DNA of 64,000 nucleotides, taken from positions 62,001-126,000 of the forward strand of contig NZ_BDBS01000032.1 of assembly GCF_001613105.1 (NCBI RefSeq), in the 5' to 3' direction. Origin of the DNA: Nocardia pseudobrasiliensis NBRC 108224. GTDB taxonomy: Bacteria > Actinomycetota > Actinomycetes > Mycobacteriales > Mycobacteriaceae. The position numbers were made by a program, and so were the translations under genes. Below, in pieces: positions 32,447 through 40,298 of this stretch; positions within the stretch are counted from its first letter, which is position 1; every line of letters begins with the position of its first letter. Under the pieces are notes generated by a model. It had not been told where the DNA came from and made no database searches. It saw only the letters and a program-made list of their open reading frames with translations.

Positions 32447-34279
32447 CTATCCCAGGCGCTGTTTCAACGCCTCGAATTCGTCGCGCACACCCGAGGGCAG
32501 CTTGTCGCCGACGAACTCGAACCACTCCTCGATCAGCGGGATCTCCCTACGCCATTCGGCGGCGTCGACGTGCAGCGCCTCGTCGACATCGGTCGGGTTC
32601 ACATCGAGGTTGTCCAGGTCCAGATGCGCGGCCGTGGGCACATTGCCGATCACGGTCGGCTCGGCGTCGGCCTTGCCCTCGATGCGGTTGATGATCCACT
32701 CCAGCACGCGGGAGTTCTCACCGAAGCCGGGCCACAGGAAGCGGCCGTCGGCGCCGCGGCGGAACCAGTTGACGTAGTAGATCTTCGGCAGCTTCGCGGC
32801 ATCGGCGTTCTTGCCGATATTGATCCAGTGGCCCAGGTAGTCGCCGACGTGGTAGCCCATGAACGGCAGCATGGCCATCGGGTCGCGGCGCACGGTGCCG
32901 ACCTTGCCCTCGGCCGCGGCGGTCTGTTCGGAGGACAGGGTGGCGCCCATGAACACGCCGTGCTGCCAGTCGAAGGATTCGGTCACCAGCGGCACGGTGG
33001 TCTTGCGGCGGCCGCCGAACAGGATCGCCGAGATCGGCACGCCCTGCGGGTCGTCCCATTCCGGAGCCAGCGTCGGGCACTGCGACATCGGCGTGCAGTA
33101 GCGCGAGTTCGGGTGGGCGGCAAGGGTTTCGGTCTCGCGGAAGAACCAGTCGTTGCCCTTCCAGTCGATCAGGTGATCGGGCTCGCCCTCGAGACCCTCC
33201 CACCACACATCGTTGTCGTCGGTGTGCGCGACATTGGTGAAGACGGTGTTGCCGGCCTCGATGGTGGCCATCGCGTTCGGGTTGGACTTGTGGTTGGTGC
33301 CCGGCGCGACGCCGAAGAAACCGAACTCCGGATTCACCGCGTAGAGACGGCCGTCCTTGCCGAAACGCATCCAGGCGATGTCGTCGCCCAGGGTCTCCGC
33401 GCGCCAGCCCGGCACGGTCGGCTGGATCATCGCGAGGTTGGTCTTACCGCAGGCGCTCGGGAACGCGGCCGCGACGTAGTAGTTCTTGTTCTCCGGGGAG
33501 ATCAGCTTGAGGATCAGCATGTGCTCGGCCAGCCAGCCCTCGTCATGGGCCATGGCCGAGGCGATGCGCAGCGAGTAACACTTCTTGCCCAGCAGCGCGT
33601 TGCCGCCGTAACCCGAACCGTAGCTCCAGATCTCGCGATCCTCGGGGAAGTGGGTGATGTACTTGGTGTCGTTGCACGGCCACGGCACATCGGCCTGACC
33701 CGGCTCGAGCGGGGCGCCGACCGAATGCAGGGCCTTGACGAACGGCTTGTCCGAGCCGAGCTTCTCGAGCGCCGCATTACCCATCCGGGTCATCACGCGC
33801 ATCGACACGACCACATATTCGGAGTCGGTGAGCTCCACGCCCAGCTTCGGATCCTCGGCCCCGAGCGGGCCCATGCAGAACGGGACCACATACAGCGTGC
33901 GGCCCTTCATCGAGCCGCGGTACAGCTCGGTCATGGTCTTGCGCATCTCGTCGGGCGCGACCCAGTTGTTGGTCGGGCCGGCGTCGGCCTCCTCGCGCGA
34001 GCAGATGAAGGTGCGCGATTCGACACGGGCCACATCGGACGGATCCGAGAGCGCCAGGAAGGAGTTGGGCTTCTTGGCGGCATTGAGCTGTTTGAAGGTT
34101 CCGGCCTCGACCAGCTGCTTGGTCAGCCGATCCCATTCCTCGTCGGAACCATCCGCCCAGACCACCTGGTCCGGCTGGGTGAGTTCTGCTACCTCCTGCA
34201 CCCAGGCGAGCAGCCCTGCGTGCTCTGTCGGGGCGGTGCCATCGGATCCGCGAAGACCAGGAATGGTCACTGAGGTCAT
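32447..34279 (-). CDS. pckG: Phosphoenolpyruvate carboxykinase (GTP)
   Basis: 610 residues from the ATG at 34279 with AGGAGA before it; the frame open to 34354 lacks a ribosome site. All PEPCK-GTP hallmarks are present: the reactive-Cys P-loop FPSACGKTNLAM near residue 275, EDREIWSYGSGYGGNALLGK, and the C-terminal guanine/PEP block NWFRRGADGRFLWPGFGENS. It interconverts oxaloacetate + GTP and PEP + GDP + CO2 in gluconeogenesis. About 260 bases lie upstream before the next gene, enough for a regulated promoter. The neighbouring GTPase pair repeats the Rv0209-Rv0210-pckA order of M. tuberculosis. Confidence 0.97.
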   Translation of the reverse strand: MTSVTIPGLRGSDGTAPTEHAGLLAWVQEVAELTQPDQVVWADGSDEEWDRLTKQLVEAGTFKQLNAAKKPNSFLALSDPSDVARVESRTFICSREEADAGPTNNWVAPDEMRKTMTELYRGSMKGRTLYVVPFCMGPLGAEDPKLGVELTDSEYVVVSMRVMTRMGNAALEKLGSDKPFVKALHSVGAPLEPGQADVPWPCNDTKYITHFPEDREIWSYGSGYGGNALLGKKCYSLRIASAMAHDEGWLAEHMLILKLISPENKNYYVAAAFPSACGKTNLAMIQPTVPGWRAETLGDDIAWMRFGKDGRLYAVNPEFGFFGVAPGTNHKSNPNAMATIEAGNTVFTNVAHTDDNDVWWEGLEGEPDHLIDWKGNDWFFRETETLAAHPNSRYCTPMSQCPTLAPEWDDPQGVPISAILFGGRRKTTVPLVTESFDWQHGVFMGATLSSEQTAAAEGKVGTVRRDPMAMLPFMGYHVGDYLGHWINIGKNADAAKLPKIYYVNWFRRGADGRFLWPGFGENSRVLEWIINRIEGKADAEPTVIGNVPTAAHLDLDNLDVNPTDVDEALHVDAAEWRREIPLIEEWFEFVGDKLPSGVRDEFEALKQRLG

Positions 34280-34540
34280 GAAAACTCTCCTGAATGGGGC
34301 GGCACAGGGGCGGGTCGAGTGGGCGAAGGCACAGCTCGCGACGCTGGGAGCCACCGTTGGCGGAGGGTACCCGCTCCGGCTTGCCGTGAAGCACGCCCCG
34401 GCTGGACGGCGTACAAGGACGAAGCGGACGCCCAGGTTCCTGTGTAAAGAGGTTAACGCGATGTGACCGCCGGTACGGAATGGGGTTGCTCACTCGATAT
34501 CCGGTCCAAACCTGCCCCGGTCAAGCCCCCGAATGTGTTA

Positions 34541-36019
34541 CTACCCCCCGTCGAGTACGGAAAGGTCGCGTTCACATGCCGCCAATTGCGCCGGGCGATG
34601 TGAATTCGATTGGCGCAATTGCGCCTCGAGTTCGGCGATGCGGTGATCGGCCTCGATCACCCGCACGGTGCTGGCCCGCACCACCTGATCGGTGAGCTGA
34701 GCCTCGGCCTCGACCAGCGCGGTGGCCACCCGCTGCTCGAGTTGGGCCTTCACATTGACCAGCGCGTCGGAAACCCACTGCCGCAGATGGGCTCGATCGG
34801 CCAGATGACCGCGCGCTCGGACCACCCAGTAGGCCACGCCGCCGCCCAGCGCCAGCGTCACCGGTACGGTCGCGTAGTCCAGCGCGGGCACCAGCGACAG
34901 CGGCGCGACGACCAGTCGGCCCAGACCGAACCCGCCCGAAGCGCCCAGCGCGATCATCAGATGATCCTCGACGCCGCGGTGGCGCGGTTCGGGATCCGGG
35001 CCCACCCGCGGCGGCGGATCCGTGCGCGGGACCAGTTGGATCGCGGCGGGCGCCGGGCCGGTGACGGCCTCGAGTTGACGGGTCAGTTCGATCAGGCGAC
35101 GGCCGACCATCGCGTCGAGTTCGGTGGTGAGCGCGTCGACGGCATGCTGCAGATGCCCCGGATAGGTCTCGGCGGCACGCCGGGCCAGGCGGTCCAATTC
35201 GGCGCGGGCCGTTGTATTCAGGGTTCGGATGCGCGCGCCGACCTCGTGCAGCAGATCCATCCGGGCCAGATGCAGGCGGTTGCGCAGGGTCGCCATGGCC
35301 TGGGCGCGCCCGCCGTCGCGATTGGCCGTGAGCGTGGCCCGCTCCTCGCGGATCTGACGTACGGCCGCGCCGGAGCGCAGCGCCTCGGCCTGATCGCGAA
35401 TGCGCTGGCGGGTATCGGCGAGGACCCGCTCGATCACCTCGGGCCTGGTCCCGGCGCCGGGGCCGCCGAGCGCGGCGATCAGGCGGGCGTGCAGCGTGCC
35501 GATGCCGGAGCGATCCAGCAGGGCCGCATCGCCGTTCCCGCGCGCGGCCACGGCCAGGCGCGCGGAGACCGGCACGATCTCCGGCTCGCCGCCGAGGACC
35601 GGGGCCAGCAGCGCGGCATCGCGTTCGGCGACGATCCGCCAATCCGCGTGGGCGTGAAATCCGCTCAGCGCGAAGACGATTCGCGAGCCGTTGGCATGCA
35701 GGCGGATGATCAGCTCCAGCGTGGCCGCGCCGAGGGTCGCACCCGCGTCGAGCAGGATCAGCACCGCACCGGGCGGCAGCGTCGCGACGGCCGGATCGGC
35801 GATCGGATCCGACAGCGGCAGATGCGGTTCGAATCGGGCCAGTTCCACGCGCAACTGGGCGGTGGTGGCATCGTCGGGGCCGATCAGGGTGACCGTCGCG
35901 CCCGGGGCCGGATGTTGCGGCGATGTGGGGGCGGCGGCCTGTAACAGCGCGCTGCCCTGCGGATTCCAGCGCGCGACGACGGCGAGCACCTGCGGCGACA
36001 GCGAATCAGAGTCCGGCAC
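34541..36019 (-). CDS. Dynamin-like partner with degenerate nucleotide site, Rv0210-like
   Basis: 492 residues from the GTG at 36019, which overlaps the upstream gene by 14 bases. The N-terminal half looks like a Ras-like domain whose P-loop has decayed (TLIGPDDATTAQLRVE in place of GxxxxGKS), with a Walker-B-like VLILLDAGATLG. The middle is long and helical (about residues 180-310, coiled-coil-like). A hydrophobic hairpin GASGGFGLGRLVVAPLSLV...VTLALGGGVAYWVV near 370-410 should insert in membrane, and a helical tail follows. This is the shape of bacterial dynamin-like proteins. Coupling to an intact GTPase suggests a heteromeric membrane-remodelling or trafficking complex (inference). Confidence 0.7.
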   Translation of the reverse strand: MPDSDSLSPQVLAVVARWNPQGSALLQAAAPTSPQHPAPGATVTLIGPDDATTAQLRVELARFEPHLPLSDPIADPAVATLPPGAVLILLDAGATLGAATLELIIRLHANGSRIVFALSGFHAHADWRIVAERDAALLAPVLGGEPEIVPVSARLAVAARGNGDAALLDRSGIGTLHARLIAALGGPGAGTRPEVIERVLADTRQRIRDQAEALRSGAAVRQIREERATLTANRDGGRAQAMATLRNRLHLARMDLLHEVGARIRTLNTTARAELDRLARRAAETYPGHLQHAVDALTTELDAMVGRRLIELTRQLEAVTGPAPAAIQLVPRTDPPPRVGPDPEPRHRGVEDHLMIALGASGGFGLGRLVVAPLSLVPALDYATVPVTLALGGGVAYWVVRARGHLADRAHLRQWVSDALVNVKAQLEQRVATALVEAEAQLTDQVVRASTVRVIEADHRIAELEAQLRQSNSHRPAQLAACERDLSVLDGG

Positions 36020-37118
36020 CGCGCATCCGTTCCCAGCGGCGGACATAGCCGTTGTGCACGCGGATCGCGGCCCGGCGGGCCGCGGCGGACATATCGCTCG
36101 AGACGACCGCGCGCCAGCGTTCGGCGCGTGCGAGCGCGTCATCGGCATCGACCGGTTCCGGCGACGGATAGCCCGCGGCCAGGTGCCGGACCTGCGGACA
36201 GGCCAGGCCCGCCTGGATGCCCAGTCCCAGCGCCTCGTCACCGGCCAGATAGTCCTCGATCGAATCGCGGGCGCGCGAGCCGGAGTTCGGGACCGCGCGG
36301 GCGGCCAGGCGGGCCAGTTCGTCGAGCAGTTCACCGCCGCGCTGGGCGACGATCCGCTGATAGTCGGTGTGCACGAGGGCGTGCAACGCGTCGATGCCGC
36401 TCGCGGCGTGCAGCAGTTGCAGCAGCGGACCCGGCCCCAGCGTCGGATCGTGGCGCAGCGCCGTGAGCGCGCAGGCGACGCCGTAGAGACTCCAGCGATC
36501 CAACAGCGCTTGCCGATCCGCGGTGTCGAGCCCGGCGGCGGGCGCGGTGAACAGTTCGGGCGAGAGGGTGAAGGCCGGGTCGGCGCGGTCCAGATGTCGG
36601 CGCAGGGTGCGCAGATCGTCCTCGCCCGGCATACCCGCGCGGGTGTGCTCCGCGAGCGCGGCCACCACCGGCAGTACCGGCAGGCCCAGTTCCCGGGCGC
36701 AGCGGTCGGCCGCGGCGACAGCGTCGACCCAGCGCGATCCGATCGCATCGGCCTTGTTCAATACGACCAGGGTTCGATCCCGCGCCAGCCCGGCCAGGAT
36801 GCGGCGATCGGCCGCCTGCGGCGCGGCGGCGAGTATGTACACCACCAGATCGCCGTCCAGAACCGGATCGGCCCGGCCCGGCTCGTCCACCGGATCGGTC
36901 TCCTCGGCCGAGATCAGCGCCAGCGCCCGCAGCAGGGTGCTCTTACCGGCCCGGGACCGGCCGGTGACCTGGATGCGCAGCGGCCGGCGTCGGCGGGCGA
37001 TCGCCTCGGCGAGGTCCGGATCGTCGCCGAGGCGCAGGGTGGCCAGGAGTTGATCGAGTCCCGGTGTGCGCCCGCCGTAATCGCTGACCGGAACCGAGGA
37101 CACGATGCCTGTCGACAC
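36006..37118 (-). CDS. GTPase of a dynamin-like pair, Rv0209-like
   Basis: 370 residues from the GTG at 37118, preceded by AAGGGGG. The G-domain motifs are visible: P-loop VTGRSRAGKSTLLRAL near residue 60, a DGDLVVYIL strand, and the guanine-specificity motif VVLNKADAI near 120. The rest is helical without membrane segments. The downstream gene starts inside the end of this one and encodes a degenerate, membrane-inserting relative. In M. tuberculosis Rv0209 and Rv0210 have the same order next to pckA. The specific process is unknown. Confidence 0.75.
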   Translation of the reverse strand: MSTGIVSSVPVSDYGGRTPGLDQLLATLRLGDDPDLAEAIARRRRPLRIQVTGRSRAGKSTLLRALALISAEETDPVDEPGRADPVLDGDLVVYILAAAPQAADRRILAGLARDRTLVVLNKADAIGSRWVDAVAAADRCARELGLPVLPVVAALAEHTRAGMPGEDDLRTLRRHLDRADPAFTLSPELFTAPAAGLDTADRQALLDRWSLYGVACALTALRHDPTLGPGPLLQLLHAASGIDALHALVHTDYQRIVAQRGGELLDELARLAARAVPNSGSRARDSIEDYLAGDEALGLGIQAGLACPQVRHLAAGYPSPEPVDADDALARAERWRAVVSSDMSAAARRAAIRVHNGYVRRWERMRGAGL

Positions 37119-37304
37119 GGTTTGGCACCCCCTTCCGGCGGAAAATTCTGTCAGAAGAGATCGCATTTGTCGGTACCGGCGCCGAATACATTGTGTCGTC
37201 GCTCACATCGAGGTATTCGAGTATTCGAGCCGCCCTGGGGAATTCGCACGGAGACGCATCGGGTTGCACTGTGGGACAGCATAATTCGAAACCAGTTGGG
37301 CTTC

Positions 37305-37318
37305 CGGACAGCTGTCCG
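37305..37318. promoter_or_regulatory. 14-bp perfect palindrome CGGACAGCTGTCCG
   Basis: Located 64 bases before the lipase ATG, in the 263-base divergent region between the lipase and GTPase genes. The GGACA/TGTCC form is typical of TetR-type operators. A direct repeat TATTCGAG-TATTCGAG lies about 80 bases further upstream. The regulator is not obvious nearby. Confidence 0.5.
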
Positions 37319-37381
37319 ATCGCTTACCCTGTCCCGACCGGCGCACGCCGCCGGGATCGCAGGGTTGTGAAGGAGGTTGCG

Positions 37382-38713
37382 ATGACCGTCATCGAAGACG
37401 TCATCGAGCAGATCGACACGGCGCGTCCGGCGCCGCCGTCGCGGGATCCGTTCCTGCGGCCGCCCGCCGACCTGGCCGCCTACGCTCCCGGAACGATTCT
37501 GCGCAGCCGTCCGGTCCGCCTGGCCCTGCTCGGCCTCGTTCCGCAGCGGGTCTCGGCCTGGCAGCTGCTGTATCGCAGCAATGATCTGCACGACCGCCCC
37601 GAGGCCGCGGTCACCACCGTGCTGCTGCCTGCGGGGGCCGATCCGAACGAGGAACGTCCGCTGCTGGCCTTCCAATCCGCCATCGACGCCGTCTCCGAAC
37701 GCTGCGCTCCCTCCTACGCCCTGCGCGCGGGCGCGTTCGCACCCGGTTCCATCACGCAGTTGGAATGGATGCTGGTCGCGGGCGCGCTGCGGCGCGGGTG
37801 GGCGGTGAGCATCGCCGATCACGAAGGCCCACACGGCAATTTCGGGGCCCCGCGCGAACCCGGCTATCGCGCCCTGGACGGTATCCGCGCGGCGCTGCGC
37901 TTCGAACCGCTCGGCCTGCACGCCGACACCCCGGTCGCGGTGTGGGGTTATTCCGGCGGCGGTATGGCCAGCTCATGGCTGGTGGAGATGGCCCCGACCT
38001 ACGCACCCGAACTCGATCTCGTCGGCGCGGTACTCGGCGCGCCGGTCGGCGACCCGGGTCAGGTCTTCCTCCGGCTCAACGGCGGGCGCTACGCCGGTTT
38101 CCCCGCGATCGTGATCGCGGCGCTGCGCCACGTCTATCCGGCCCTGGGCCGGGTGCTCGACGAGGAGCTGAGCGCGCGCGGGCTGCGGCTGGTCGAACAG
38201 GCCGCCCGGCTCACCCCGCTCGTGGCGCTGCTGCGGCTGGCGCACAACAATGTGGCCGATCATCTGAACCGGACGCTCGAGGAGATCCTCGACGAGCCCG
38301 AACTGCGGGCGATGTTCGACGATATGCGCCTGGGCGGCAGCGCGCCGCGCTGCCCGATCCTGGTCATCCAGCCGGTCCACGATCAGATCATCCACATCGA
38401 CGGCATCGACGGCCAGGTCGATCGGTACCGTCGCGCGGGCGCGGCGGTGTCCTATATCCGGGACCGCTGCAGCGATCACTTCACCCTGCTGCCGCTGAGC
38501 ACGCCGCTGAGTCTGGACTGGCTCGCCGACCGCATCGCGGGCCGTCCCGTGACGGACACCACGACGCGCACGGTGTGGTCGGTGGCGACCGCCGCGGCGA
38601 GCCGACGTGGTCTACTCGAAATGATCGGCACCGCAACGCGAGTCGTCCTGGGCCTGCCGCTGCGGCAGGAGTCCGAGCCGACGCTCGCCCCCGCCCGCAC
38701 CCTGGCCGCCTGA
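37382..38713 (+). CDS. Secretory-lipase-family alpha/beta hydrolase, catalytic triad intact, no signal peptide
   Basis: 443 residues; an ideal AAGGAGGT precedes the ATG at 37382. It belongs to the LIP family, like the protein at the left edge. It keeps the nucleophile in VWGYSGGGMASS (Ser 191), with the acid in PVHDQII (Asp 334) and the base in CSDHFTLL (His 366). No export signal is visible, so it may act inside the cell on ester substrates despite the family name. The M. tuberculosis locus has no such gene between Rv0209 and trmB, so it is a lineage-specific insertion. A perfect palindrome in the promoter suggests specific control. Confidence 0.88.
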   Translation: MTVIEDVIEQIDTARPAPPSRDPFLRPPADLAAYAPGTILRSRPVRLALLGLVPQRVSAWQLLYRSNDLHDRPEAAVTTVLLPAGADPNEERPLLAFQSAIDAVSERCAPSYALRAGAFAPGSITQLEWMLVAGALRRGWAVSIADHEGPHGNFGAPREPGYRALDGIRAALRFEPLGLHADTPVAVWGYSGGGMASSWLVEMAPTYAPELDLVGAVLGAPVGDPGQVFLRLNGGRYAGFPAIVIAALRHVYPALGRVLDEELSARGLRLVEQAARLTPLVALLRLAHNNVADHLNRTLEEILDEPELRAMFDDMRLGGSAPRCPILVIQPVHDQIIHIDGIDGQVDRYRRAGAAVSYIRDRCSDHFTLLPLSTPLSLDWLADRIAGRPVTDTTTRTVWSVATAAASRRGLLEMIGTATRVVLGLPLRQESEPTLAPARTLAA

Positions 38714-38772
38714 CCCCGCGACCCCCCCGGATGGCGCGGTCGATTGCTGCGCTAATCATCGAATACTGGACA

Positions 38773-39558
38773 ATGGACGCCGTGAACGACGCCGCGAACC
38801 GCATCGACACAGCCGAGTCGGTCCCCGGGCCGCGGTCCACAGCGACCGGCTCTCGCCTGTACCCCCGGGTGACCAGCTTCCGGTCCCGCCGTGGCGCACT
38901 CACCCCTACCCAGCAGCAGGCATGGGAACGGACCTGGCCCCGGATCGGCCGCGACGTCGGTGACGAACTGCTCGACACCGACGCGTGGTTCGGCCGCCGG
39001 GCACCGCTGATCGTGGAGATCGGCTGTGGCACGGGTACCGCGACCGCGGCCATGGCCCAGGCCGAACCGGAGTTCGACCTCATCGGCATCGAGGTCTATC
39101 AACCCGGCCTGGCTCAGCTGGTACAGCGCATCGAACGCGAGGGCATCGATAACATCCGGCTGCTGCGCGGCGATGCCGTCGATGTCCTCGAACACATGAT
39201 TGCCAAAGATTCGCTGACGGGTGTCCGCGTCTTCTTCCCTGATCCGTGGCCGAAGGCGCGCCACCACAAGCGGCGGCTGCTGCAGCCCGCCACGATGTCG
39301 CTGATCGCGAGTCGGCTCATGCCCGGCGGCGTGTTGCACGTGGCCACCGACCATGCCGACTACGCCGAGCACATCGCCGAGGTAGGCGCGGGAGAACCGC
39401 AGTTCATCGGCATGAACGAGGCGACGGGCGGCGATCCGGAGGCCTTCCGCGCCGACGCGCCGATCGGCTTCGAAAGGCCCGTAACGAAGTTCGAAGGCAA
39501 GGCGCATCGGGCCGGTAGCGCTATTACCGAGCTTATTTGGGGGAAGATCACTTTATGA
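38773..39558 (+). CDS. trmB: tRNA (guanine-46-N7)-methyltransferase
   Basis: 261 residues from the ATG at 38773. SAM-binding IVEIGCGTGTATAAMAQ is near residue 78 and the family signature RVFFPDPWPKARHHKRRL near 155. It makes m7G46 in the variable loop of tRNAs. Its stop overlaps the next ATG (ATGA). The trmB-NYN-mmpL3 order is the same as Rv0208c-Rv0207c-Rv0206c. Confidence 0.95.
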   Translation: MDAVNDAANRIDTAESVPGPRSTATGSRLYPRVTSFRSRRGALTPTQQQAWERTWPRIGRDVGDELLDTDAWFGRRAPLIVEIGCGTGTATAAMAQAEPEFDLIGIEVYQPGLAQLVQRIEREGIDNIRLLRGDAVDVLEHMIAKDSLTGVRVFFPDPWPKARHHKRRLLQPATMSLIASRLMPGGVLHVATDHADYAEHIAEVGAGEPQFIGMNEATGGDPEAFRADAPIGFERPVTKFEGKAHRAGSAITELIWGKITL

Positions 39559-40298
39559 GCGTGCGCGAAATGACTGCGGGGGTCATGGATGTTGCCGAAA
39601 TAATGCACGGCACCGCCGCAGAGGGTCCGGGAGCGGTATCGGCGTTACCGCCCGGGAGCGATCTGCGGCGAGTCCTGCTGGTGTGGGACGCGCCCAATCT
39701 CGATATGGGCCTAGGCGCGATTCTCGGCGGCAGACCAACGGCCGCGTATCGGCCGCGGTTCGACGCGCTCGGACGCTGGCTGCTCGCGCGCACGGCGGAA
39801 CTGTCGGTCGGCAGTACGCATCGGGTGGACGCCGAGGCGACCGTCTTCACCAATATCGCCCCGGGCACGGCCGATGTGGTCCGCCCGTGGGTCGAGGCGC
39901 TGCGCAATGTCGGCTACGCCGTATTCGCCAAGCCGAAGATCGACGAGGATTCCGACGTCGACAACGACATGCTGGCCCATATCGAGTTACGCCGCCGCGG
40001 TGCGGGTTTGGCCGGCATCATGGTGGCCTCGGCCGATGGCCAGGCCTTCCGCGAACCGCTCGAGGAGATCGCGGCGAGCGGAGTTCCGGTGCAGGTGCTG
40101 GGATTCCGTGAGCATGCCAGCTGGGCGGTGACGTCCGATATCCTCGAGTTCATCGATCTCGAGGACATCCCGGGTGTGTTCCGTGAACCGCTGCCCCGGG
40201 TCAGCCTCGACTCGCTGCCCGAAGAGGGAGCCTGGCTGCAGCCCTTCCGACCGCTGTCGGCCCTGCTCACCTCCCGCCCCGCTCAAGGAGTCGCTTAG
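39555..40298 (+). CDS. NYN-domain (PIN-like) putative ribonuclease, Rv0207c-like
   Basis: 247 residues, starting in the trmB stop. NYN/PIN-like fold with the expected acidic positions: VLLVWDAPNLDMGLGAIL near residue 45, KIDEDSDVDNDMLAHI near 138 and IMVASADGQAF near 160. These line up with the metal-binding Asp residues of NYN nucleases. It is coupled on both sides, to trmB by ATGA and to mmpL3 by a TAGTG overlap. This hints at RNA processing linked to envelope growth, but no target is known. Confidence 0.85.
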   Translation: MSVREMTAGVMDVAEIMHGTAAEGPGAVSALPPGSDLRRVLLVWDAPNLDMGLGAILGGRPTAAYRPRFDALGRWLLARTAELSVGSTHRVDAEATVFTNIAPGTADVVRPWVEALRNVGYAVFAKPKIDEDSDVDNDMLAHIELRRRGAGLAGIMVASADGQAFREPLEEIAASGVPVQVLGFREHASWAVTSDILEFIDLEDIPGVFREPLPRVSLDSLPEEGAWLQPFRPLSALLTSRPAQGVA

